Shown here in pieces: positions 38,468 through 63,400 of a DNA stretch of 64,000 bases. The stretch covers positions 1-64,000 of the forward strand of contig JABVXV010000098.1 of the NCBI GenBank assembly GCA_013365325.1, given 5' to 3'. Under the pieces are notes generated by a model, which worked only from the letters and a program-made list of their open reading frames with translations, did not search any database and was not told the origin of the DNA. The position numbers and the translations under genes are program-made. Positions within the stretch are counted from its first letter, which is position 1, and every line of letters begins with the position of its first letter. The stretch is from Dipetalonema caudispina. Taxonomy: Eukaryota > Nematoda > Chromadorea > Rhabditida > Onchocercidae.

Positions 38468-39779
38468 AAACTCGTCATTTTTTTGTGGTCATTTGTTTGT
38501 GTTTCAACGAGACTACTGCACTACTACTCATTTTTATTTATCTCATTTTGCCCGGCTTCCATATTTTTAGCATAGGTCCTGGATTTTTTTAATTTGTTTG
38601 TTAAGATGGTCTTCATCCTCAAACATTCTATTCTTTTTTGTGAAAAACAGGTAGTATTGAGTTCCTACTACCTTGGAATAACATTTAGATACCTTGCAAG
38701 AATAAAGCAGATTGCTTCCCTTCCTTAAATCATATTTAACTAAAGTTGAAAGAAGGACCTTTATAAGTAATCTTGGATTTCCTAATTTCATTATTTTTCC
38801 CTTAATGAAAGCGATATTGAACAGGTACATTACTTGACTCACTATACCGATCGAATTATCCATATAACTAATGTTCAGTTTCTGCATATGTTTAACTATT
38901 CTCGACTCTTTGTTATCTATTGACAGTCCTTGGAGACATACATGTTTCCGATTAATATCGACGTTTGTTGGCGACGACCGTCGAATCTAGTTGTCATTGG
39001 TACTGTCACTCAACGATGCTCTCCTTTCATGTGTGCCAATTTTAAAATTCAAATGCAAATAATCTGCTCACTTTTTTTTCTGGAGATAACATTAAGTACT
39101 GTGATTACGAGAATATATGTATTTTCGATGCATTTGAAATCGAATTCAGTTTCTCAGTTCGAATCTTTCTGACTATGTTGCCTTATTTCTTATTATGATG
39201 GAATTTACTTCAGAGTGATTCGATTTGCTCAACAGATAAAGCTATTAATTAGTATCAATGTTTAAGTGATGTGTTTATTGTATTTCTCTTCCATCTTTTA
39301 TGTATTTTACGAAGTTTGTATAGTCATCTGTTGTATGCTATAGAGAGAAAAGACGACGAACTTCAAGACGAATTGAGTACAAATTTTATAGCTCTACTGA
39401 TGTTCTTTCCTAGGCTATCTACTTCAAACAGTCTCGACTTGAACCAAACAAAGCATCACTATGTGACGTGTCAGCACGTATATATTTCGAATTCATCCGA
39501 GCTTTATTATTTAGAGTAATTGAAGTAATAGAAAATTAACAGAGTTACATGAAATCGACATGCCTCGATATCGAAAGCACTGGCACTATCATTTCAAACA
39601 TAACAGAATTGAAATTTCTCTGGAAACCTGATGAAGATTGAGACTTTAGAGATATTGATATGAGAAAGAAATAAGGGAAATTTTCTCTACTTGAAGACAG
39701 TGTCATTGCTAAGTCTTTCCTGACTTTTCAGAGTTTCACAGCATCTTTTTGTGGCAAATCCAAGCAGTGAATTAATTAC

Positions 39780-39956
39780 TCATATTGGGGGGAAAACGGT
39801 ATTTCGCATCATTTGAATAGGAAACACACAAAGACTCCCTAAGTTCTGTAAAAATTGGCTGGTGGCAGGTAAAGTAAATAATTTCATGAGATCTTCATGG
39901 GAAATCATTTCATGAGTTCCAGGCATAACGACATCAGTCATTCTTATTCTAAGCAT
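39780..39956 (-). CDS. Candidate short ORF or exon after an acceptor, unknown
   Basis: On the minus strand a CCTTTCAG acceptor is followed six bases later by ATG and a 58-codon frame (starts MLRIRMTDVVMPGTHEMISH). A GT inside it at about 39,830 (GTGTTT) could be a donor, leaving a 43-codon first exon. It lies 1.1 kb downstream of the MRP-5 stop on the same strand, where an operon's second gene might sit. I find no following exon I trust, and no family. Confidence 0.22.
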   Translation of the reverse strand: MLRIRMTDVVMPGTHEMISHEDLMKLFTLPATSQFLQNLGSLCVFPIQMMRNTVFPPI

Positions 39957-40504
39957 TTTGCACTGAAAGGCTAGAAATGACCCAATCCAAAATCTATCAC
40001 TGATAAGATGATAAGGTGAAATGCACATGAGAATAACTACGGTGTATTTATTTCTTTTCATAAATATTAAATACTAATTATTGAGAATTTAAGAAATGGT
40101 CAAGGGACGGTAAAAGTTTGATCAAATCAAGAAAGATGTTACCAAATGTTAAAGAAACAAGCAAAACTATATAATTTTGAATCTCTTTTAACTAAATATT
40201 TAAAACAGTCAGAAACTGCAGAAGGTAATACTTACATTCCTTAATGAATTAGAGAGTAGGGAGCTATGGTGAGTAGGAACATAGTCAAATACAACCAAGT
40301 TTTTTTTTTTTTTAGGACATCTAAAGTAAAATTATCCCTACAGCAGTGCAAACATCACAGCAATTAACATAATATAAGATCAAAGGCCGAAATATCCCAG
40401 TTCTTTCCCAGATCCTAACAAGTGGTTGAATGAAAAAATCAGGGAAATTTTGTGTTTGAGGCACAGTTTCCAGTTGAACCAAACAATCATTACAAAGGAT
40501 AAAA

Positions 40505-40804
40505 ATGGATCCGCTTCATGAAAACTATGAAGGAAACTTCAGGAATTCATGCAAACATGGGTTGTCTAGGCTGCTACTTTTTCATAAATACTACACATCG
40601 AAAATAATAACATCAGGATCCTCTTTGTCATTGCGGGATTCTCAAGTTATTTTCCTAATAAATGAAAGGGGAAAAATGGGCAGTCGAAGTTTACCAAACT
40701 TTGGACGTCAATATAAAACTTTAAAGGAGTTGACGAAAACAATCGTCGAAACAATGGGTTTTACAAATATAGAAGTATCGAATATAATTGAAATGTATCC
40801 GTAA
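40505..40804 (+). CDS. Small hypothetical protein, 99 aa, single exon
   Basis: An ATG in good context (AAAAATGG) opens a 99-codon frame without introns, mixed in composition, ending in a helical segment (KELTKTIVETMGFTNIEVSN). A TTTCCAG acceptor about 32 bases upstream would suit spliced-leader addition, and an AATAAA lies about 85 bases after the stop. These three coincidences are the only support; the length alone is not beyond chance. It lies antisense to the 3' flank of MRP-5. No family recognised. Confidence 0.33.
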   Translation: MDPLHENYEGNFRNSCKHGLSRLLLFHKYYTSKIITSGSSLSLRDSQVIFLINERGKMGSRSLPNFGRQYKTLKELTKTIVETMGFTNIEVSNIIEMYP

Positions 40805-41121
40805 ATGGGCTATTTCGAGCAGCTTAGTTCCCAAAATCACAAAAGCAACAAAAACTATCTACAAAAAAAGTGGTAAGTAAAGAGAATAAAAACACGTCTG
40901 GATACAAAATGTAAAGTGAGAAAAAGTAAGTGTAATTCGGCTATCAGTTCGAAAAAAAAAAAAAAAACGGGATTTTACTCCATTGTAAATTTACGTTACT
41001 AAATATTTTTTGGAGTGATTGGGAGAAGATCAGATGTACATTATCCGTGCTCACGCGGGCACGCATGCATACATGCATAAATAAAAGAAGACATTCTTAT
41101 AAAAAGACATCCGGAAAACAT

Positions 41122-52800
<11,679 letters not shown>

Positions 52801-52816
52801 CTAGTGCTGAAATTAT
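52801..52816 (-). promoter_or_regulatory. Probable spliced-leader trans-splice acceptor (MRP-5)
   Basis: On the minus strand AATAATTTCAG ends six bases before the ATG at 52,800, and no coding exon lies upstream. This is the usual position for spliced-leader addition in nematodes and supports the start chosen. Confidence 0.5.
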
Positions 52817-55558
52817 TGCTGGATATAAATGCTGAAACAATGAAATCATTGGATACAAACATTAATGAAGCAGAAGGCTTCATACCGGAAAACTGCGGTA
52901 CGTAGGCGAAAGTTATTTTGTGATCTGTACAGTTATTTTTCGTGACAACATAACCGAAATTTACTCTCTTTCACCTTATAATCATTCTTTGGGAAAAAGA
53001 AACAAATGTGAAAACAATAATACAGACTTTCGAAGAGAATTCCTCATGTGTAATTTAAATTCAAATTGGTCACATTTTCGACGTGTGTGCTAGAAGTCCA
53101 AATTAATAAAATGGAGATAAAAAAAATGGAAAAACTGATAACACGAATTGATTCAAAATCTGGGAGGACGAAAAAATTTGAAATTGAAATGCTTAAGGGC
53201 TTGCATTATTTCTAGCAAGGTTTGTTGCCCATTATTCCGAGAGTGCTGAAAAGGAACAATCAGAAAATGATGACTGATTTGGGAATCTAAAAAGGAATGA
53301 AATATTGAAAACAAAGGAGGATATGAATCATTACTGCCAGAAAAGTTTTCTTTGCTGCAGAAAATATGAAAATTTTTTTATCAGTAAAGCCAAACTATTG
53401 CAGGATAAAATAATGAACAGGCAATGAATAAGAACCACACGACATTGTCCCACTGACTCTTACATTCTGTTTCAGGTGGAAATACTGCCTGCTTAACCAT
53501 TGGGTTCCATCCCAGATTTTAGACCCAATCATCTAATTGACATTGGAATATTGGTGACAGCGGTTTCCCCCCCCCCCCTTTTTTCTTCTCCTGTCCTCCT
53601 CTCGTCTGTATCTACTCCTTTTCTATTACCCTTCTAACCTACTTTCTCTCATTTTGCGAAATGGAAAAATGATCTTGCTATCTCTCAGTTCTTGCTTTCC
53701 TTCTCTCTTCTTATTATCTTCCCTTCCTGTCATCAGTTATGCAGAAAAGGAAGGATCTCCCTCAAAAAGATCGATACACTCATAAATCATAGAAATTCGA
53801 AATTAATGGAAGAAGTATGAGACATCAAGATCTCCAAATGATGCCACTGCCCGGAACAAATTAAACAAATGTGGCACTCATACATATGCATGCAACAGCA
53901 CATTCTACTCTTTGAAAATTGCCGAAAGTAAACAGACATGAATACTGCCTCATTCATTTAATCTTTGCCCTCATCCACTAGTCAGAAAATGAACTTAACT
54001 TTCTCTACCAGTCAAGCAATAAGTTCACTATTATTAGGTTAACCAATTATCCAATCATTGGTAACAATTACTAGCTATTAAAATATCATTAGTTACTAAC
54101 TACACAAGTCATAATAGAACCATACTTCTGCAACGAATTCCAAAGTGCTGAATAGAATATAGGAAAGAGGCCAGTAAATAAGTTAATTAACTACATGGAT
54201 ATATACATAGCATTGGAGCTATTTGAATTGTTACATTGAGCTTTGACATTATCTCGTGTAATGAAGTAAGCTGTTAAGCTTCCCAATGATTCGCTTTAAC
54301 GCTCAGAAACCATTTCACAATCTGATGACTTCCTCACAGTTAAAGTATTTGTTAGATCATATCGATGGATAGTGGTTCGGAATCTGGAAACTTCAAGTAA
54401 GCCTAGAAAATATCACCACATCGATCAGCCAAGACCCCAGTCAGCCATGGCTCATTGAAGCAAATCGCTAAATTCCTGGATATAAGCATCTTTTTGAAAT
54501 ATATTGCTTAACTGTGCTTTTCATCCTCTTTCCATTAGTGTTTGTATTTGCTTATTAATAACAATTGATACAGCATCCCCCCAGAGAAATCGTTACTTTA
54601 AGCTATATCCTATACGAACTGACAAACCAGAATTGAATTTCACGAACTCTGAGAAATCATATTTCTGAAACTAAAATTGCGACAATCTCCGATGCTCCAA
54701 TTGATTCTTTAAGTCCCTAAATATCCTTTTTAATAGCATCAATTATAATGTTTTCTATTTCCAAATGGATTTTCTGAAATCATGTCATTTTTCTTCCTTC
54801 ATTGGAAACCACCAAAATTTTATTCAACATTTCCGAGCACTTTTTTTCAATGCCTGTTCGATCGAATGGACAGAAAATTACAAAAGCATGAAATGTGAAG
54901 AAATGAATACAGTTTGGAAAATGTGAAAAAGTAAGGATTGGAAAAGAATAAAACATATAGAAACTGCGAAGTGCTGAGAAAAAGAACAAGTAGAAACTCA
55001 TAAATGTGCAGTTCTGATAAACGGACTTTTAATAACTTGGCAACAATTTCCTCGCTGAAATTTTTGGAACTTGAACGGATTAAATAATTACATTTAACTC
55101 TGAAAATTTTGTGCTTGCGCTATCCCCAACAAAATGTAATAATTCTTGAACAAACAGAAAAACACATGCTCTTTAATTATTTTTTTTACTTGCACAGTTT
55201 CTCGCTCCTATTTGATTTCGATGTATTTTCAATCAATTCCAGAAAACAAATTTTGAAATTCTTCCCTAAAAAAGATTTGAAATCTTACTTGGATTTAGTA
55301 GCAGCCCCACAGGTATAATAGGACTACCAAGTCTTATATCTGGCTGAATTTCAGGAGTACTCATTATCAATTTTTGTCTTTGAATATTTCCGAAGAAGAT
55401 AGTCGATTTTTTATCTACTTGTCCCTCCAAATGAATGCTATACCTGCAGGGATTTGTAGAGTTCTTGATCATCTTTTTAAAAACAAATTAGAGGCTTACG
55501 TTATATAAGAAAAGGGTGCTGATAAAAAAGCTTGAACTCAATCTCATACAAGACCTTG

Positions 55559-55726
55559 AAAGAATTTGATCATAACATTATTGTGGTTGTAGTGATACGT
55601 ATGATCGGCGCTGCTGAAATGGAAAAACTGAATGGTACCTCGTACTGCTGAGTCTATTCTGATCGGCAAGTTTCTAATCACTCGCATACAATTTGAATAA
55701 AGAATTAGATACTGATCAAGAAACAT
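55559..55726 (-). pseudogene. Possible relic of an ABCC transporter exon
   Basis: The minus-strand frame includes DSAVRGTIQFF. MRP-5 exon 20 (45,394-45,265) encodes DSVVRGTIRFF, the loop before the conserved FFDTTPSGR motif. Of the 11 residues 9 match, and the codon differences that keep the residue fall on third positions. On either side the similarity stops: the TTPSGRILNRFS part is absent. It lies about 2.8 kb upstream of MRP-5 on the same strand. A decayed tandem duplicate would explain it; an 11-residue chance match is also possible. Confidence 0.3.
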
Positions 55727-55803
55727 ATTGGGATATCAAAATACTATGCTATATTTTATCAAAGATTTAGCCAATTTTTTTTCAGTTCATAATTTTTTTT
55801 TTA

Positions 55804-55841
55804 TGCTTGACTAATAAATCGTCCTATATTTATTAGTCGAG
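55804..55841. repeat. Near-perfect inverted repeat, 15-bp arms
   Basis: GCTTGACTAATAAAT, an 8-base loop, then ATTTATTAGTCGAGC, with one mismatch in 15. It sits about 80 bases from the ABCC-like fragment. It could be a hairpin or a remnant of a small inverted-repeat element; I see no flanking target-site duplication. Confidence 0.85.
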
Positions 55842-58516
55842 CAAATAATAAATCACTCCAATAAACATTCCCTAATTCTTGAGAAACATAAACAGTAGAC
55901 AAGGAGGAAAATACAAAGTGACTTGTTAATTTTACTGAATATAACATCACATTTAAAAGATAAAATGTCACAAGTTACACGTTGACTTTAAACCACAGAT
56001 AACTGAGCAGCGTTAAGAATTATCTAAAGACGAAAAACGCCGTTCCAATGACAAATAAACTCTTGCTCTATTCAGAAAAATGTCAGGCATAGCGAGGATG
56101 CATCACATTTCCATTATTTCTCCCTTTTTCATCAGGAAGGAATTTGCATATGACACACTGAAAATGAACGAAATGGTAACTAAAGAGGTAAGACGATGAG
56201 AAAAGATGGCACGAGAGGTGCAGTCTAAGCAATTTTTTGACTCCTTTCTATTCCCCATATAAGAGGACTGTGGGAAAACTATAATAGTAACCACGGTCAA
56301 TCACTGTCTTCCATAATGACCACTTCATGTCTAGCAGTGATAGATGGCATCACGATCAGTACCAACTTCCTCTTCTCTATGGTACATGAAGCTTGTCCAT
56401 ATGATGTGTGCATTATATCTACACAAGTTCGCAATTTGCCAGGATGACACTTTTACAAAATTTCTCCAACTGCAGGAAGATATCTTAAAATGAAATGAAA
56501 TGTTCACAAAGAATTCACTGAGACATAAAATACTCGCTTATTGACTTGTATGAACACACTTTCTAAATATCGTGATCCTATATCTATAGCTACAAATAAA
56601 ACTTCTACTGTGTACAGCGTACTGCATAGGTAAAAAGATACTTATCACACTTGAAACCGTTTTCTCTGTTCAACATCAATACTAAATACGATTAGCAAGT
56701 AAGGATGGTGATCGTATCAAGTAAAGAGGTCTAGTATGCGAAAGTCAAACTAGTTAGCGCAAAGACTGAAAACGACATGAAAAACCAGTATAGTAAGCTC
56801 CTTTCAAGAAACATTGTTCAATAATAGACATCCTAAGAAATTGCAATGTGATCGTAGTGACTACAGTCACTTAGGCATCTGTACACAGGAAGTTGAATTC
56901 GATATGTCCAGTTGAAGAGAGGGTAACAAGAATGTCTAGATTATAATATCGTCAAAATGTTCTTAGAATATTACGCGACAAATGACTACGATGTGTCATA
57001 TACTGCAGACCAACCTCATTATTGTTGGAAATTTCACGGTGAAAAATTAGTTCAGAGGTACAAAAGTCTTAATATCTGAAATACTTCGATGTAACAGTCA
57101 GTTTCAAATGCAAAGCAAGCATTGGCTTAAAGCTGTCATTTTCCAACTTCCTTCCTTGCAATGTTTAAAAGGAGTTGTTATGAGAGCCGAAACATCCGTA
57201 TATACAATTCAATCCTTACATAAAGAAGTATTGCTGCTGTTGTCAATCGTAACTTGTCCTGAACACATCTTTCCTTCTATCAATTCATTTAAAAGTGCCG
57301 TTTGGAAAATAAAAGAGTAGGAGAGCGGCAGTTATAAATGGAATGCAAAAGAGAAGGAGGAAAGGGGCAACTGCTCGGAACAATTCGATATTTTGATTAT
57401 GGGAATTGTGCTAGCAATAGTAAGGACAGAAGAGAGATGGTTAGGCCTATCAAGAAGTCCTACAGCTAACATGTCTAAAGACATGACACTCAGTTAGCAA
57501 ATTACCTTCAACCGCATACTTATACATACAACTACATAAGCAGATATCAATCGATTACTGCCCCTCTTTCGCCATCCTTTCACGGTAAGTTGCAGCTCAC
57601 TGATCGAATTTTGCAGTTCGGCTGTTTTGATAAATGGGCACTATTCTAAATTTCATATTTAATTTTGTGTAATTTGAATTGGATGATTAGTAAATGATAT
57701 AAATGTATCAGCATCTATGTGCCGAATGCTTAAGGTTGATATTGGACCATCTATTTCGGATATGTTCTCTCCATCACCACTTAATTATAGGTATTGATTT
57801 AGTAATAAATTAGACAGTTTTGAAAGTGCCTAGTGAAATAAGCGATACAATATTATAGTGAGTGTATCGACGACTATACAATTTCAATGTTTTTAAAGCA
57901 TACAGCAGTGCATCAAAATCTAAACAGTTCTGCAAACGCTTTATTTGTTTCAAAACAAAATTATATCTTGTAAACTATATTCCGCGGTAGTAAATCATAC
58001 TTCTGAAAATACGTCATTTCATTCTGTTTTCTGTCAAATCAGCTGCATCCGCGCCTTTACGAAGCTTATCAAAAGTGTTGTTACAAAACAAAAACAAAAC
58101 ATAATCTGTAGTTCTAAATTATGCGTCTAATCTCATGTAAAGAAATAGTAATTACAGTTTCACAACAAACAAAGGACGAGATTTAAAATTAATTTTTCTT
58201 GTTTGAAGCTAAACAAATATTTTTCCCATCACTTTTCCATCAGTCAGTACGTTTTCCTCACTTCAAAGAACGGTTTTTGACATGCTCTTCAAGAAGACAT
58301 TTCAAATAATAATTAAGGAATATTGCAAGGAAAAGGGAATTCTTTCCGAGTTAAGGGAGGAAATATTCTGAAAAACAAAAAAAAGTGAGAAATTATCATC
58401 ACAACGGAAGTATACTATTCTCTCAGGAATTCCCAACCTGAACTACCTACACATGTCACATTACGCACATTATTCCGATACAATAATAAAACATGTTAAA
58501 TTCGATTCTGGAAAAT

Positions 58517-59506
58517 TCAATGGTAGTCCAATGTTTCCAATCGAACATTCCACTTGGCGTCTGTGGTATTCACACTGTTTCTGCAATTTAGCTCACTGAA
58601 CATATAAATTAATCGACTTATCTCTTGTTGTCTCGAAGTTGGTAGAAGAATGTATTCTGTTGGTTTAGCTGAAAACAATGGGTGTCGAGAGCAAATATTG
58701 AATTGCTCATCATTGACCTCATTCACATGCAGATATTCTCGGACGAACGGTCTTATACAATAGTACATAAGATAGTTGATTCATCCAATCATCAGCTGAA
58801 GAGACAATGACATGAAATTTCAGTCCACAATTAACGTAATGGAAAGCAGAATAGAGTATTTGAAGAAAGTAAAAAAACTTATTGTTGAGTAAATAGTGTA
58901 ACTTAAAATTAGAATAATATTAATAAAATGGAATGGGATGAAAAAAGTGGAGGAAGGGTCCGTCCCTATAAGCTATCTCTTCCCATCCTAATAAGGAAAG
59001 ATGGCAATGTTTGTACAGTATGTAATCGAGACAGATTGGCTGACTGATAAAAAAGTGAAAGCATTCCGTACGATCTCAACAAGATGATAAGGATTGTAAG
59101 CATGAGATAAAGCATCAAGTGTATTGTAAACGAGTGACTGAACATGATGAACATTCCTTTGCATATTTTCAGCGAATTTCATCATTACAAATTGTAAAAT
59201 GCTCTTTACACAAATCACTGATAAAATGTCTGAACAAACAAACGAGTAGATTCACCTGATAACAGATGAACACACACATATCTATTAAGATGATATCCAA
59301 TGTATGAAAAAAACCTTATTGAAGAAGCTGGGGAACTTTGTGTTTTTATATATAACCGCATTATTTCCCGCTTTGATATTCTCCAAGAGGTCAAGTTGAT
59401 CTTGAGGAATTTTCAGCACCAGGGAAATAAACTCATAAACATCTGGCGGACGAAATGTATAAATGCATTGTATTAAAGTGTATTGTCGCAAGCACTGACA
59501 TATTTT
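58517..59506 (-). CDS. Candidate multi-exon coding region, unknown
   Basis: Three successive minus-strand frames look protein-like. The first, about 59,498-59,321 after an ATATGTCAG acceptor, contains RPPDVYEFISLVLKIPQDQL and a GTTTTT donor. The second, 59,218-58,988, contains SLVYNTLDALSHAYNPYHLV; a second frame over the same DNA is also open. The third, 58,768-58,517, contains REYLHVNEVNDEQFNI. Phases between the first two do not agree with the obvious sites (phase 0 donor, phase 1 acceptor), so I could not build a gene. If real it would be divergent from FBXO9. Family unknown; a non-coding or decayed locus is equally possible. Confidence 0.25.
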
Positions 59507-60453
59507 TTTTATTTACAGGTTCAAAAAATTATAGGGTAGGAGTTGGCTAATGAGAGAATTATTCAAGGATATGCAAGTTCTTCTTGTATCTAAGTAAATG
59601 ACGCCAATTTAAATAACTTCTAATGGACATGAACCAATCATTTCCATATGAATCTGTGCTGCTTTCAGGATAACGAGTAGATGTAAAGCAAAACATGAAC
59701 GAAACTATAAACTTTAGTGGAAGAAGCGATGACCAGGAAATATACTAAACGATACGGCAGATAAACAGCAAATAATAAGTGGAAGTAAAGAAATGGCGAT
59801 GATTTGGAATTTTTAAGCAGGTAAGGAAATGAGAGCATCAGGGACTATATGCTAGGCAAAAAAGAGTGGTTAAGATGATTGCTAACAAGCCATTAACATA
59901 AATATAATGTGCCAAGAAATCTATCGCACAGAGCTAATTCGATGCCAAATCGTAGCAATTCTCTTCCAATGTTTTAAAGCGATGGGATCAGCTTTTTCAT
60001 ATCGGCCATAGTTCACTTTTCACTTTTTTTCCGTCCAATAATATGGCAGTTTAGCAAACCATATCTGAACCTGTGCAGTTTGTAGATGATTTGCTACAAA
60101 ATGTGGTGTTGGTGAGCAACTATGAAGGAAACATTGTGTTGTGATAGCAGGGACGATATGCAATTAGCTGTCCTTTGTCGTTTGTTAAACGAGAAAATAT
60201 TCATTAAATTTGCTGGTCATTTGACCCGTGGATTTTATATTAGTGATTGATGCAAAGAATATTTTCGACAGTTTAGTCTCTTGTATACAAACTATAGAAA
60301 AAACTTGCAAGTTAAGCTATCTTCCATGCTAACTCTCTATGCGGCAGAGCAAATCTATTCCGTCTTTTTATTGCTTCTATCTGTCGGCACCATTTTATAG
60401 TCGTTATTAGTGATAGCGATAATTCGCATGAAAAGTAATGAAATAAAAGACAG

Positions 60454-60463
60454 TGGATTTCAG
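60454..60463 (+). promoter_or_regulatory. Probable spliced-leader trans-splice acceptor (FBXO9)
   Basis: GGATTTCAG ends seven bases before the ATG at 60,471. Its position and match to the nematode acceptor consensus suggest spliced-leader addition and fix the start of the FBXO9 reading frame. Confidence 0.5.
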
Positions 60464-60470
60464 GTGGACA

Positions 60471-63400
60471 ATGTCACTGGAACAAGAAGTAGAAATGCTG
60501 AAGGTTTTGAATGAAGAAGCGAGTGAGGATGATTCTGATTCCGAGGTTACTTTTTTTCCGTAACTTCAATTATTCTGAGATTTGTTTGTCTCTAGGTAAC
60601 CTTTGCATGTATTCGTTGTTTTGTCAGTAATTTATTGTTTTAGAGTAATTTGGTTCCATTATTCGCAGAAGATGAGAATGATGAAGGTGATGATTCACAT
60701 GCTGAATCGGCTGACGCTCTGTATTTTCAGAACTCTGCTGAAACAACGCTGTATAATTTCAGGTTGGCATGGTATTGACTTAGTTCCAATAGGATTAATG
60801 ACTCGACATGTCCTAATATATTTGTAAAAATTATAAAATTGCTTCATGTTATTCTGTTGTTGTAGGGTGGATTCTCTGTGCGCTTCAAAATTTTAAATTA
60901 AATATGGTTTAGTAGAAAATTCCCTTCTTAGTGTTTAGGAAGGAATGGAAGTCAGAATTAGATTCTCGGCTGAAAGAATCGAATACGATATCAATTGAAA
61001 CTAGAAGCAGGCATGAGCAGCTGCTGCACGATGCTGTAACTTTACTTATTCGATATTCGATATGTACAGAAATTATAAGTAAGATATAAGTACTGTAGCT
61101 TCAGAAATACCTTACCAATTGAGATTTTTATAAGTTTTTGTTATGCATTTGATGACTAGTGGGATTAATATTTCAGTTAAGCGTGCAATGATGGACAGGG
61201 TTATATATACTGTAAATTATTTGCTTCGTTTGAAATTGTTTGGATTTCATATTTTTTAAGAAACGAATGATTCATTACTGAATATGGAAATTAGACAAAT
61301 AATAGTAAACGGTTTAAGGCAACAAAACTGTTCTTGGAAGCTGTAGACTGTGAAAGACGAGGCGATATGTGGGAAGCAGTCCAGAGGTATATGGGTGCTG
61401 TGCGTATGGTTCCCGATATTGAATCAAAATTGTACAAAGATCGTAGTTCATCGGTTATAAAAATTTTTCTAGCATTGAGTGAAAATTTACCAATATTTCC
61501 TTTTTCAGACGAATATCCTCGTCTTTATGAACTTGATTTTTTTTGCTGCTACAAGCAAGTTATATTGCCATTTTACTACTGTTGTGAATGATTTCAGAAC
61601 TCGATGAGATCTAGTGACCGCCAGCGTTCTCGTTCAAGATCCCGTTATGGTTTTCATGATTTAGAAAAGGTCCTGCACAAACGACTTATTGAGAGAGGAG
61701 GATTTTTTGAACCGGAATTTCCAGGTAATGGTTTTAGTGAACATTTTATTTTACGTTTTAAGCTTCATTATCTGATTTGAAAAAGTCGAACAGAAATTAA
61801 GAATATCCATGTTTTTTTTTAAAGAAGTATATAACGAAGCCACTGTAATGAAATTTGGATGATTTTAACAAATATTCTGCTCAAGAAGCGTATTTTAAGA
61901 ATTTGCTCTATAAAATAATGAAGAATCCACTCAATCCTTTCGTAATTTATCAAAAATTTGCTTCTAGAATGTTGCATATGACTTTCTTTAGGCAAATGAA
62001 ATTGTCCAGATTGCGTGGAATCTTATCGAAATTATCATTTTCAATTTTACAGAATATACGTTTTACCCCTACGCTTTTATCAAAAGTCAATGAAAGTAAA
62101 TGATACTGCAGATGAGCCTTGCCCAATCGCGCTTTTACCTGTGGAGCTACTTTCTGTAATGATGCGATACATTGTCGGGAGCGAGCTTGACGTGTACTGT
62201 CTGGAATTGCTGTCGATGACTTCAGTTGGATTCTATCTCCTCGCACGGTATGTGTATTTTAGTGTTGTATAAACGATTGATTTAAATTTAAGCTCTCCCA
62301 AATTACTTGATTCGCTGACATACGGTGCCATTGCTGTGACGAATAAGTCACTGTTATGGTGGCATTTAGTGTTGTGCAAGAAATCGATATGTATACTAAT
62401 GTGCCACTTTGATGAAGTTTATCTACTTCGTTCGGAACTACTATAAAAACATGTTATGAAATTATCATTATATATCGACTTATTTTCAATCAAAGTTAAA
62501 AGTCGTTCGTTTTCCTCTTCGTAAATTTATATTTTTTAAAATTCATGTCTCCTTTACTCGAATAATGTTTTCCAGCGACGGAGAACTGTGGCATACAATT
62601 TGTCGTCGGACTTTTGGCGCAAAATATGTCAACTCCATCTCATGCTCCACATTAGCTACCTGGCGTCAAATATATATAACATGTCCACATCCTTATCTCC
62701 ACGGAGTTTATATCGGGAAAATGACATATCTCCGCAGTGGAGAAGCATCCTTTCAGGTATTTCTGCTCTATACATCCTAATAAATTCATATTCATTTTGT
62801 TCATTGTTCGTTTGTCATTATTTGCTCGACCTAATGTTATTCATAAAAGAAATATGGATCGCAAATAAAGGTGCATGCGATCTGTTGAGATTCTCTAGCA
62901 GGAGTTTTGTTGGTACATTTTCAGGACCAGTTCTACAAGCCTTGGCATATAGTCGTTTATTATCGGATGCTAAAATTTTTTGCTGATGGTTCGTTGTTAC
63001 GTTTTCTGTTTTGTTGTTTTTATAATGTAACTGCAAACTTGTTACGTATGCTTTTCGCGTGCGATTCTTCGATTGTTCATTTGAAACTGAAGCCCACAAT
63101 TACGAATAAAAATATTTCTTCCCGATATTTAGGTACAGTGATTATGATTATCACATCTGAAGCGCCGGCACAAGTTGTGGGACTTTTGAAATCAAAAACC
63201 CCTCGTTTAACCGGAGTTCTTTTTGGTCATTACCGGATGACAGGTCAAGATCGTATAACAGCACAGGTATTGTTCCCTAAACTTTGTGGGAAGATCTTTT
63301 CATTTTTATCCATTTGAATTTTCGAATTTGTTATAGAAAACAGTGATTTATATGCCTACTTTTAAAAAATTTAGTTTCATCGCCATAATGAAAAATCGCT

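Larger units (their letters stand above)
38468..41121. other. Interval between convergent ASPH and MRP-5 genes
   Basis: Should contain the 3' UTRs of both genes. Two candidate small ORFs are listed separately. A poly-T run at about 40,301-40,314 and a poly-A run at about 40,955-40,968 are the only low-complexity tracts. No clear gene-specific polyadenylation signal could be assigned to either flank. Confidence 0.5.
52817..60463. other. Interval between divergent MRP-5 and FBXO9 genes
   Basis: About 7.6 kb that should hold the promoters of both genes. It contains a run of 12 C at 53,567-53,578 in a pyrimidine-rich tract, an ABCC-like fragment at 55.6 kb, a hairpin at 55.8 kb, and overlapping minus-strand frames at 58.5-59.5 kb. 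Base composition looks less AT-biased than in other gaps. No complete gene recognised. Confidence 0.45.

Noticed and set aside
62588..62986. 132-codon frame overlapping FBXO9 exons 7 and 8
   Set aside because: Off-frame shadow that runs through an intron; the FBXO9 frame matches the family on both sides.
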